7,570 nucleotides of DNA, taken from contig JAEHCY010000063.1 in the NCBI GenBank assembly GCA_016880695.1, positions 1-7,570 on the forward strand. Reading direction: 5' to 3'. The notes below the pieces were generated by a model that did no database searches, was not told the origin of the DNA, and worked only from the letters and a program-made list of their open reading frames with translations. A program made the position numbers and the translations under genes. The stretch comes from Chromatiaceae bacterium. GTDB lineage: Bacteria; Pseudomonadota; Gammaproteobacteria; Chromatiales; Chromatiaceae. Of the stretch, positions 1 to 6,219 are shown one piece after another. The number at the start of each line of letters is the position of its first letter. The first letter of the stretch is position 1.

Positions 1-26
1 GCCAGAACGGCCACACCGATGGCACG

Positions 27-56
27 CCCTTGAAAATCTCCCGACCGCACTTATTT
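27..56 (+). promoter_or_regulatory. Candidate sigma-32 (heat-shock) promoter for ibpA
   Basis: The stretch CCCTTGAAAA at 27-36 is a strong match to the -35 element used by the heat-shock sigma factor RpoH (consensus CTTGAAA). Thirteen bases after TTGAAA, ACTTATTT at 49-56 is a partial match to the -10 consensus CCCCATNT, sharing mainly the ATTT end. Transcription would then start near 62, just before the first hairpin of the leader. The -35 half is convincing and the -10 half is weak. The position upstream of a small heat-shock gene supports the call. Confidence 0.45.
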
Positions 57-64
57 TTGATGGT

Positions 65-142
65 GTAGGCGCTCGATCCGAGGCCTACGACAACGCGGTT
101 CACACGAACGCAATCCTACATATTGCTCATTAAGAGGGTATG
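65..142 (+). promoter_or_regulatory. ROSE-like RNA thermometer in the ibpA leader
   Basis: Three hairpins follow one another. Hairpin 1 is 65-88: GTAGGC (65-70) pairs with GCCTAC (83-88), continued by CTC (72-74) with GAG (80-82) around a GATCC loop and a one-base bulge. Hairpin 2 is 95-111: GCG/CGC and TTC/GAA around an ACAC loop, with G98 bulged. Hairpin 3 is about 120-141: TTGCTC (123-128) faces GAGGG (134-138), the Shine-Dalgarno sequence, giving C128-G134, U127-A135, C126-G136, an opposed G125-G137 and U124-G138. Three outer A-U pairs (120-122 with 139-141) enclose part of the first AUG. UUGCU pairing with the SD through a G-G mismatch is the hallmark of ROSE elements, which precede small heat-shock genes in alpha- and gammaproteobacteria and open on warming. 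The fold was worked out by hand. Confidence 0.7.
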
Positions 143-145
143 ACT

Positions 146-610
146 ATGACAACCATCGACTTCTCTCCCCTGTTCCGTTCGGCAATCGGCTTCGACCGCC
201 TGGCCTCTGCTCTGGAGACGGCCTGGCGCAGCGACACCGGCGGCTATCCGCCCTACAACATCGAGGTCACCGGCGAGGACACCTATCAGATCACCATGGC
301 GGTGGCCGGGTTCCGCGACGCGGAGCTCGAGGTGGTGGTGAAAGACGATATCCTGACCGTCTCCGGCACCAAGCAGGAAGACGAAAAGGAGCGCCGTTAC
401 CTGTATCGTGGCATCGCCAACCGCAGCTTCGAGCGCAAGTTTCAGCTCGCCGATCACGTGCGCGTGGTGGATGCCCGCCTCCGGGATGGCCTGTTGCACA
501 TTGACCTGGCGCGGGAGATCCCCGAGTCCATGAAACCCCGCCGGATCGACGTCCGTTCCGAGGGCAACAAGTACATCGAGGGCGAAGTAGCCGCTGACAA
601 GGCCGCCTAA
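146..610 (+). CDS. ibpA: Hsp20/IbpA-family small heat-shock protein
   Basis: This is an ATP-independent cytoplasmic holdase that coats unfolding proteins and passes them to the DnaK/ClpB system. The N-terminus (TTIDFSPLFRSAIGFDRL) closely resembles enterobacterial IbpA. An alpha-crystallin domain follows, starting at YPPYNIEVTGEDTYQITMAV. Other family signatures are AVAGF, the loop rich in Glu/Lys before RYLYRGIA, FERKFQLADHV, and the GLLHIDL strand. The C-terminal tail is longer than in E. coli IbpA and continues past the KPRRIDV anchor to a GEVAADKAA end. Two in-frame ATGs exist, at 140 and 146. The one at 146 is chosen because the SD at 134-138 sits 7 bases upstream of it, against 1 base for 140, and because the resulting protein starts like IbpA. 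Starting at 140 would add two residues. Expression is probably under sigma-32 and thermometer control. Confidence 0.93.
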   Translation: MTTIDFSPLFRSAIGFDRLASALETAWRSDTGGYPPYNIEVTGEDTYQITMAVAGFRDAELEVVVKDDILTVSGTKQEDEKERRYLYRGIANRSFERKFQLADHVRVVDARLRDGLLHIDLAREIPESMKPRRIDVRSEGNKYIEGEVAADKAA

Positions 611-625
611 AGCGCACCGCGTAAA

Positions 626-656
626 CCAACGGCCGGGTCCAACACCCGGCCGTTGG
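626..656 (+). terminator. Perfect 13-bp stem-loop downstream of ibpA
   Basis: CCAACGGCCGGGT (626-638) is exactly complementary to ACCCGGCCGTTGG (644-656) around a five-base CCAAC loop. It begins 15 bases after the ibpA stop. No T-run follows on the + strand, so it is either an atypical intrinsic terminator or a 3'-end stabilising structure. On the - strand only a short TTT follows. Confidence 0.6.
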
Positions 657-746
657 CTGTGGATCTCGCGGTAAGTGGAGATCCTCGCTCGATCGGGCCA
701 TAGCCCCACCCGCCCTTATGCGCCTGACCGGAGGGCTCCCTGCGCG

Positions 747-2123
747 ATGAAACCAACCCTGCAGCTCCCACGATCCCTTCTGTGCCTGGTGCTCATGGTT
801 GTTGGCGCCGCGGTGCCCAACGCCTGGGCGCAGTTGCCCCTGGCCGTCGGCGGGGAGCCACTGCCCAGCCTTGCCCCCATGATCGAGCGGGTCACCCCGG
901 CGGTGGTGAACATCGCCACGGTGAACCAGATCGATCTCTCCGGGCATCCCCTGCTGCGGGACCCGGTCTTCCGCTGGTTCTTCGACCTACCCAATCACCG
1001 AAAGCCGCGCAAGAGCCAGAGCCTCGGCTCGGGGGTGGTGGTGGATGCCCGCAAGGGGCTGGTGCTGACCAACCAGCACGTGGTGGCCGGTGCCGACGAG
1101 ATTGAGGTCACCCTGGTGGGGGGGCAGACCCTGCGGGCCACACTGGTCGGCTCGGACCCCGAGACCGACGTCGCGGTGCTGCGCATTCCCGCCGAGAGTC
1201 TCAGCGACATCCCCCTCGCCGACTCCGACCGCCTGCGCGTAGGGGATTTCGTGGTCGCCATTGGCAATCCCTTCGGGTTAAAACAGAGCGTCACCTCCGG
1301 GATCGTGAGCGCACTCGGCCGCAGCGGCCTGGGTATCGAGGGCTACGAGAACTTCATCCAGACCGACGCCTCCATCAACCCCGGAAATTCCGGTGGGCCA
1401 CTGGTCAATCTGCGCGGCGAGCTGGTGGGCATCAATACCGCCATCCTGGCCCCCGGTGGGGGCAACATCGGCATTGGCTTCGCCATCCCGGTGAACATGG
1501 CCCGCGCCGTAATGAATCAGCTCCTGGAGCACGGGGAGATCCGCCGCGGCACCTTCGGTGCCGCCACTCAGGACCTGGACGCCGAGCTGGCCCGCGCCCT
1601 CGGCGTGAAGGGCCAGGAGGGGGCGGTGGTGATCGAGGTTGAGCCGGGCTCGGCGGCAGCGCGCGCCGGTCTGCGGGTTGGGGATGTGGTGGTGGCGCTC
1701 AACGGCATCCCGGTGCACAACGCCAGCGACCTGCGCAATCAAGTTGGCCTGGTGCGCATCGGCGGCCGCATCGACATGGAGGTCATCCGCGATGGCAAAC
1801 GCTCGCGTCTCTCCGGCGAGGTGGCGGACCCCTATGCGGGATTCGTCGCCGGCAACAACATCAGTCCCTATTTCGAAGGGGCTACGCTGGGCGAGGGCGC
1901 CACACCTGCTGGCAAGCGTCGCTCCTCCCGGGTGGCCGTGGGACCCGTGAAGCGCGATAGCAACGCCTGGAACCTGGGCGTGCGCGAAGGGGACCTGATC
2001 CTCGAGATCAACCGCACGACCATCCAGGAGCTTGCCGATCTCAAACGCGCCCTGCGCGGCAATGAGCTCTACCGAGTGAAGGTCCAGCGCGGCGACGAGC
2101 TGATCCTGCTCTCGCGCCGCTGA
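747..2123 (+). CDS. degQ: DegQ-like periplasmic serine protease (Do/HtrA family)
   Basis: This is a periplasmic protease/chaperone of family S1C that degrades misfolded envelope proteins. Residues 1-28 form a signal peptide: basic start, hydrophobic LLCLVLMVVGAA, and a likely AWA cleavage site before Gln29. The trypsin-like domain carries the triad His111 (TNQHVV), Asp141 (ETDVAVL) and Ser215 (NPGNSGGPL). PDZ1 spans about 267-360, and PDZ2 about 365-458 ends in ELILLSRR. The 458-residue length matches DegQ, and the segment before SLGSGVVVD is short, as in DegQ/DegS rather than DegP with its long LA loop. The start at 747 is chosen because it begins the signal peptide and has GGAGGG at 730-735. 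A GTG at 675 would add 24 unlikely residues and bury the signal peptide. A hairpin separates it from ibpA, so it is probably transcribed separately. DegP/MucD-type naming is also possible. Confidence 0.93.
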   Translation: MKPTLQLPRSLLCLVLMVVGAAVPNAWAQLPLAVGGEPLPSLAPMIERVTPAVVNIATVNQIDLSGHPLLRDPVFRWFFDLPNHRKPRKSQSLGSGVVVDARKGLVLTNQHVVAGADEIEVTLVGGQTLRATLVGSDPETDVAVLRIPAESLSDIPLADSDRLRVGDFVVAIGNPFGLKQSVTSGIVSALGRSGLGIEGYENFIQTDASINPGNSGGPLVNLRGELVGINTAILAPGGGNIGIGFAIPVNMARAVMNQLLEHGEIRRGTFGAATQDLDAELARALGVKGQEGAVVIEVEPGSAAARAGLRVGDVVVALNGIPVHNASDLRNQVGLVRIGGRIDMEVIRDGKRSRLSGEVADPYAGFVAGNNISPYFEGATLGEGATPAGKRRSSRVAVGPVKRDSNAWNLGVREGDLILEINRTTIQELADLKRALRGNELYRVKVQRGDELILLSRR

Positions 2124-2134
2124 GGTTCGAGGCA

Positions 2135-2174
2135 GGCTTTACCTCCGGGCACAGGGCCGCGGGGGTGTAAAGTC
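2135..2174 (+). terminator. Imperfect stem-loop after degQ, possible terminator
   Basis: GGCTTTAC (2135-2142) pairs with GTAAAGTC (2167-2174) with one G-U. After one mismatch the stem continues as TCC (2144-2146) against GGG (2163-2165). The stem starts 12 bases after the degQ stop. It is followed by a C-rich run rather than Ts, so terminator function is uncertain. The next gene begins about 60 bases downstream. Confidence 0.35.
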
Positions 2175-2234
2175 CCTTCCCCAGCGGTGACCAAACCATC
2201 GAAGTTTCCCCGTAGCCCATCACCGGAGAAGACC

Positions 2235-4394
2235 ATGACCAAGACGCGATGGATTCTGCTCGGCCTGCTGGCGCTCGCGGTCGCCGCCTTCTTCCTGCTC
2301 GACCTCAACCGCTTCCTGACCCTCGATTTTTTCAAGGCCCAGCAGGCAGCGGTGGAGGCCTACCGCCACGTCCATCCCTGGATCACCGCCGGCGTCTACT
2401 TCGCTGTCTATGTGCTGGTGACAGCGGTGTCGCTGCCCGGCGGCGCGGTGATGACCCTGGTGGGCGGGGCGCTGTTCGGCTTGTGGTGGGGAACACTGAT
2501 CGTCTCTTTCGCCTCCAGCATCGGCGCCACCCTGGCCTTTCTGGTCGCGCGTTTCCTGTTGCGGGACTGGGTTCAGGCGCGTTTCGGCGACCGCTTGCGG
2601 GCGATCAACGCCGGCATCAAGAAGGAAGGCGGCTTCTACCTGTTCAGCCTGCGCCTAGTGCCGATCTTTCCGTTCTTTATCATCAACCTGTTGATGGGCC
2701 TGACACCGCTTTCCACCTGGACCTTCTACTGGGTGAGCCAGGTGGGCATGCTGGCGGCCACACTGGTGTTCGTGAATGCGGGTACTCAGTTGGCGCGGGT
2801 CGAGTCCCTGGGGGGAATCCTTTCCCCGGGGTTGCTCGTGTCCTTCGCCCTGCTCGGGCTGTTCCCGCTCCTCGCCCGCCGGGTGGTGGCCTGGATCGAG
2901 GCCCGCCAGGTTTATGCCCGTTGGCATCGACCCGCCCGCTTCGACCGCAATCTGGTGGTGATCGGCGCGGGGTCGGCAGGGCTGGTGACGGCCTACATCG
3001 CCGCCGCGGTCAAGGCCAAGGTGACCCTGATCGAGAAACACCGCTTGGGCGGCGACTGCCTCAACACCGGCTGCGTACCCTCCAAGGCCCTGATCCGCTC
3101 GGCCAAACTGCTTGCGAGCCTGCAGCACGCCAACGAGCTCGGCATCCGTGGTGCACGGGCGGAATTCGACTTCGCCGAGGTGATGGAACGGGTGCAGCGG
3201 GTGGTGCGAAGGGTCGAGCCCCATGACTCGGCGGAGCGTTACCGGGCACTCGGGGTAGAGGTCATTGAAGGCACGGCTCGGATCACCACCCCCTGGGAGG
3301 TAGAGGTCACCCGCCCCGATGGGTCGAGCGAGCGGATCTCCACCCGCAGTATCGTCATCGCTGCCGGTGCCCGCCCCTTCGTGCCACCGATACCAGGGAT
3401 CGATGAGGTCGACACCCTCACCTCCGACAACCTCTGGGCGCTACGGGAGCTGCCCAAGCGGCTGGTGGTGCTGGGCGGCGGTCCCATCGGTGCGGAGCTG
3501 ACCCAGGCCTTCGCCCGGCTGGGCTCCCGGGTCACCCAGGTCGAGATGCTGCCGCGCATCCTGATCCGCGAAGACCCAGAGGTCTCGGAGCTGGTCACCG
3601 AGCGCTTCCGCGCCGAGGGCATCGAGGTACTGCTCGACCACCGGGCCAAGGCGTTCCTGATCGAGAACGGCGAGAAGATCCTGGTGGCCGAGCACGCGGG
3701 GGTGGATCGACGCATTCCCTTCGACGCCGTGCTGGTGGCGGTGGGGCGGGTCGCCAACCTCACCGGCTATGGACTCGAAGAGCTGGGCATCCCTGTGGGG
3801 CGCACGGTCGAGACCAATGCCTTCCTCCAGACCCTCTACCCCAACATCTATGCCGCCGGGGATGTGGCCGGCCCCTACCAGTTCACCCACACCGCCGCCC
3901 ACCAGGCATGGTACGCCGCGGTGAATGCCCTGTTCGACCCGTTCAAGAAATTCCGTGCCGACTACTCGGTGATCCCCTGGGCCACCTTCGTCGACCCCGA
4001 GGTGGCGCGCGTGGGTCTCAACGAGCTGGAGGCGAAGGAGCGCGGCATCGCCTATGAGGTCACCCGCTACGGCATCGACGACCTCGATCGCGCCATCGCC
4101 GACGGAACCGCCCTCGGCTTCGTCAAGGTGCTCACCGTACCCGGCAAGGACCGCATCCTCGGAGTCACCCTCGTCGGTGAGCACGCCGCGGATCTCTTGG
4201 CCGAGTACGTGCTGGCGATGCGCCAACGTATCGGACTCAACAAGATCCTCGGTACCATCCACATCTATCCCACCCTGGCCGAGGCCAACAAATACGCCGC
4301 CGGCGAGTGGAAGAAGGCGCACGCCCCCCAACGGGTGCTGCGCTGGCTCGCGCGCTTCCACGCCTGGCGTCTTGGTCCCGGCACGGGGCGCTGA
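2235..4394 (+). CDS. TVP38/TMEM64 membrane domain fused to FAD-dependent disulfide oxidoreductase
   Basis: This 719-residue protein has two parts. Residues 1-222 are a VTT/DedA-like membrane domain with about six hydrophobic segments, the SLPGG...GGALFG motif (67-82) and the SLRLVPIFPFF...N..MG signature (138-155). Residues 238-690 are a class I pyridine nucleotide-disulfide oxidoreductase. It shows FAD-binding GAGSAG (244-249), the redox disulfide C275-LNTG-C280, NAD(P)-binding GGGPIG (414-419) with Glu437 ending the second strand (suggesting NADH), AGDVAG (541-546) and a dimerisation domain with HIYPTLAE (676-683). The position just before Pro, which is His in lipoamide dehydrogenase and glutathione reductase, is Tyr678; Glu683 is kept. 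The N-terminal metal-binding domain and C-terminal Cys pair of mercuric reductase are absent, so that function is unsupported. The ATG at 2235 has GGAG six bases upstream; a start at 2187 would add 16 residues. The substrate is unknown. arsM starts 61 bases downstream and suggests an arsenic-related role. Similar fusions are known. Confidence 0.9.
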   Translation: MTKTRWILLGLLALAVAAFFLLDLNRFLTLDFFKAQQAAVEAYRHVHPWITAGVYFAVYVLVTAVSLPGGAVMTLVGGALFGLWWGTLIVSFASSIGATLAFLVARFLLRDWVQARFGDRLRAINAGIKKEGGFYLFSLRLVPIFPFFIINLLMGLTPLSTWTFYWVSQVGMLAATLVFVNAGTQLARVESLGGILSPGLLVSFALLGLFPLLARRVVAWIEARQVYARWHRPARFDRNLVVIGAGSAGLVTAYIAAAVKAKVTLIEKHRLGGDCLNTGCVPSKALIRSAKLLASLQHANELGIRGARAEFDFAEVMERVQRVVRRVEPHDSAERYRALGVEVIEGTARITTPWEVEVTRPDGSSERISTRSIVIAAGARPFVPPIPGIDEVDTLTSDNLWALRELPKRLVVLGGGPIGAELTQAFARLGSRVTQVEMLPRILIREDPEVSELVTERFRAEGIEVLLDHRAKAFLIENGEKILVAEHAGVDRRIPFDAVLVAVGRVANLTGYGLEELGIPVGRTVETNAFLQTLYPNIYAAGDVAGPYQFTHTAAHQAWYAAVNALFDPFKKFRADYSVIPWATFVDPEVARVGLNELEAKERGIAYEVTRYGIDDLDRAIADGTALGFVKVLTVPGKDRILGVTLVGEHAADLLAEYVLAMRQRIGLNKILGTIHIYPTLAEANKYAAGEWKKAHAPQRVLRWLARFHAWRLGPGTGR

Positions 4395-4418
4395 CGAACC
4401 CGAACCGGAGCCAATCTC

Positions 4419-4433
4419 GCCGCGGCCCGCGGC
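4419..4433 (+). repeat. GC-only 6-bp hairpin between the fusion gene and arsM
   Basis: GCCGCG (4419-4424) pairs perfectly with CGCGGC (4428-4433) around a three-base loop, then TTT follows. It lies in the 61-base gap before arsM. It could be a weak attenuator or a stabiliser of the upstream message, but in a GC-rich genome it may also be chance. Confidence 0.3.
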
Positions 4434-4455
4434 TTTCCCGCACTTCTGTCCCGAG

Positions 4456-5514
4456 ATGACAACGCCCATGAGAGACCAGGTTAAAGACTACTACGGCCGG
4501 CAACTGCAAACCTCCGCCGACCTCAAGACCAGCGCCTGTTGCGATTCGACCCAAGCACCCGAGTGGCTCAAACCCCTGCTGAGTCGGGTGCATCCCGAGG
4601 TGAGCGCGCGCTACTACGGCTGCGGCCTCATCGCGCCTGAGCTGCTCGCAGGCTGCCGGCTGCTCGACCTCGGCTGCGGGGCGGGCCGCGACGCCTATCT
4701 GCTCGCGCAACTGGTCGGTGCCGGGGGCTCGGTGCTCGGTGTGGACATGACCGAGCAACAGCTCGAGGTGGCCGAGCGCCACCGCGAGTGGCACGCCACC
4801 GCCTTTGGCTTTGCCAACGTCGACTTCCGCCGAGGTTATCTCGAAGACCTCGGCGCGCTCGATCTAGGAGAGGGAAGCTTCGACGTGGTGGTTTCCAACT
4901 GCGTGATCAATCTCACCACCGACAAGGCCAAGGTCCTCTGGGACATCTTTCGCCTGCTCAAGCCCGGCGGCGAGTTCTACTTCTCCGACATCTACGCCGA
5001 CCGCCGCCTGCCAGCGGCGCTCGCCCGCGACCCCCTGCTGTACGGTGAATGCCTGGGCGGTGCGCTCTACTGGAACGACTTTCTCGCCCTCGCCAAGGCG
5101 GCCGGCTTTGCCGATCCCCGCCTGGTGGAGGACCGGCCCCTCGCCCTGCATCCGGTCGTGGGCGAGCGAGTGGGTCCCATGCGTTTCTATTCGGCCACCT
5201 ACCGGCTGTTCCGGCTAGCGGATCTCGAGGGCCACGCCGAGGACTACGGCCAGGCCGTGCGCTACCTGGGGGGCATCCCCCACGCCAAACACCTGTTCAG
5301 ACTCGACAAGCACCACCGCTTCGAGCGCGGCCGGATCGTCCCCGTCTGCGGTAATACCTATCGCCTACTCAGCGAAACCCGTTTCACACCCCATTTCGAG
5401 CGCTTCGGCGACACCTCGACCCACTACGGGGCCTTCCGCGAAACCGGGAACCTCTTCCCCTTTGATGAGGTCCACGATGGCCAAGCCGAGAGTGCCGCCA
5501 GCGGATGCTGTTGA
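4456..5514 (+). CDS. arsM: ArsM-type arsenite S-adenosylmethionine methyltransferase
   Basis: This enzyme transfers methyl groups from S-adenosylmethionine to As(III), giving mono- to trimethylated arsenicals in the cytoplasm. The N-terminus VKDYYG...TSADLKTSACC is typical of the family. SAM motif I is LDLGCGAGRD (70-79) and the acidic end of strand 2 is GVDM (95-98). The candidate arsenic-binding cysteines are Cys28 (ACC), Cys56 (YYGCG), Cys149 (SNCVINL) and Cys199 (YGECLGGAL), matching Cys44, Cys72, Cys174 and Cys224 of the algal enzyme CmArsM with even spacing. The C-terminal region of about 110 residues (RFYSATYR, PVCGNTYR, TRFTPHFERFGD) and the final Gly-Cys-Cys are as in long bacterial ArsM proteins. 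The start could be 4456 (352 aa) or 4468 (348 aa); neither has a strong SD. It is probably cotranscribed with the upstream fusion gene. No arsR operator was recognised. Confidence 0.9.
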   Translation: MTTPMRDQVKDYYGRQLQTSADLKTSACCDSTQAPEWLKPLLSRVHPEVSARYYGCGLIAPELLAGCRLLDLGCGAGRDAYLLAQLVGAGGSVLGVDMTEQQLEVAERHREWHATAFGFANVDFRRGYLEDLGALDLGEGSFDVVVSNCVINLTTDKAKVLWDIFRLLKPGGEFYFSDIYADRRLPAALARDPLLYGECLGGALYWNDFLALAKAAGFADPRLVEDRPLALHPVVGERVGPMRFYSATYRLFRLADLEGHAEDYGQAVRYLGGIPHAKHLFRLDKHHRFERGRIVPVCGNTYRLLSETRFTPHFERFGDTSTHYGAFRETGNLFPFDEVHDGQAESAASGCC

Positions 5515-5606
5515 GCGGCGGGGGTTGCCTGCCTGGGGAGTCGGCGTCAAGGGCACCGAACCAGCAGGTGATCCCTACCCCCCTGGCGGGATAGATGCGG
5601 CGTGGA

Positions 5607-5757
5607 TCAAGCGAGCAATTCGAACCGGTGATGCCGATGCCCTTGCTGCAATCCATAGGCTCCTCGATGCTCGCCAGCCTATTCGCGCAACGCGCATGAT
5701 CCGCATCCGTGGGGTCGAACAGGGCCAACGGCGCTGCCCCTTATCAACCAGGATCAT
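5607..5757 (-). pseudogene. PIN-domain toxin remnant, frameshifted and internally deleted
   Basis: On the - strand an ATG at 5757 opens MILVDKG, the first strand of a PIN-domain ribonuclease with its first catalytic Asp (VD). The frame then fails. Reading resumes in another frame as APLALFDPTDADHARC...ASIEEP (to about 5657), which is the normal continuation of this family; skipping two bases restores the expected spacing. Beyond that point the PIN core, including the other catalytic acids, is missing. A third frame gives a short tail ending RFELLA and a stop at 5607-5609, which resembles PIN C-termini. The best reading is an internal deletion plus frameshift, leaving no functional toxin. The start lies 14 bases after the antitoxin stop, as expected for a toxin placed second in an operon. 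The N-terminal match is good and the tail match is weak. Confidence 0.6.
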
Positions 5758-5771
5758 CGTTGCTACTGACG

Positions 5772-5999
5772 TCAAATCACCTCTGCAACCGCCGTCTTGG
5801 GTTGCCTAGCCGGTGCGAGGGTATAACCGTCGGCGCTAAGATCGAGCTTGTGGTAGATATCATAGGGCCTGCGACACTCCTGTTGCAGGCCCGCAAACCC
5901 CCGCTTGAGCACCTGAGAGATCGACAACCCCGCGAGGTGACGCAGGCACTCCAGAGTCTCCTCGGACTCCTCGTCGAGCCGCAGGGTTCTGGTACCGAT
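5772..5999 (-). pseudogene. Ribbon-helix-helix antitoxin-like frame lacking a start codon
   Basis: The - strand frame is open from 6032 to the stop at 5774-5772. It encodes a typical CopG/RHH antitoxin: strand GTRTLRLDEES, helix SEETLECLRHLAG, helix SISQVLKRGFAGLQ, then the toxin-binding tail PYDIYHKLDL..GYTLAPA common in antitoxins paired with PIN toxins. No ATG, GTG or TTG lies in frame between the upstream stop (6035-6033) and the homology. The expected position, just before GTRTLRL, is ATC (5999-5997), with GGAG ten bases and AAGGGG three bases upstream. One base change from ATG would explain this. Either the gene is dead or it uses a rare AUC start; with a broken toxin next to it, decay is likelier. 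It would be about 75 residues. The end at ...AEVI may also be slightly shortened. Confidence 0.65.
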
Positions 6000-6168
6000 G
6001 GTCCCCTTGCTCCGGCGTACGCGCGTAAAACCTCACCTATTACCCATCGGGACGTCCGTCGGGTGGCGGTCCAGACACCCGCCAAGCTTTCCGCACACCC
6101 GATCACCAGATTCAGTCCAAGCGGGCAGCATTTCCTGACAAAAAGGGTAAACTATAAAGCAGGGTCGA

Positions 6169-6183
6169 CGGCGCCCCGCGCCG
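6169..6183 (+). repeat. Small perfect hairpin in the subtilase leader
   Basis: CGGCGC (6169-6174) pairs with GCGCCG (6178-6183) around CCC, 37 bases upstream of the subtilase start. Just upstream, TATAAA at 6153-6158 could be a -10 box, but no -35 at proper distance is convincing: CTGACA at 6135-6140 is only 12 bases away. The role is unknown. Confidence 0.3.
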
Positions 6184-6219
6184 ATCAGGTAAGTCCATAT
6201 TCAGCCGAGGAAATCCCCG

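Larger units (their letters stand above)
5515..6219. other. 705-bp stretch without an intact gene; decayed toxin-antitoxin region
   Basis: Between arsM and the subtilase no complete gene can be supported. The middle holds - strand remnants of a ribbon-helix-helix antitoxin and a PIN toxin (separate entries). Positions 5515-5606, directly after arsM, contain several short G- and C-runs, but no stem-loop with a T-run that would make a clear terminator. Positions 6036-6130 show only short inverted repeats. The last 90 bases are the leader of the subtilase gene. Confidence 0.6.

Noticed and set aside
1..133. Open frame from the left edge to a stop at 131-133
   Set aside because: The translated residues match nothing I recognise, and the region is better explained as promoter and structured leader of ibpA.
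675..746. GTG at 675 as the start of the protease
   Set aside because: It would place 24 residues, including several Arg and Pro, before a well-formed signal peptide. The ATG at 747 has an SD at 730-735.
2940..4394. Calling the oxidoreductase a mercuric reductase (merA)
   Set aside because: The C-terminal Cys pair and N-terminal metal-binding domain are missing, and no mer genes are nearby. Overall similarity and the C-LNTG-C motif are shared by the whole disulfide reductase family.
3441..4469. Long - strand open frame of 342 codons opposite the oxidoreductase
   Set aside because: It lies antisense to a strongly supported coding region and its product resembles no family. Long antisense frames are expected opposite GC-rich genes.
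5755..5775. TTG at 5775 as toxin start overlapping the antitoxin stop
   Set aside because: The overlap is tidy, but the PIN family begins at MILVD (5757). The extra six residues look like read-through of non-coding sequence.
5462..5809. + strand open frame of 115 codons overlapping the end of arsM
   Set aside because: It begins inside arsM in another frame, has no recognisable domain, and runs over the PIN-toxin remnant.
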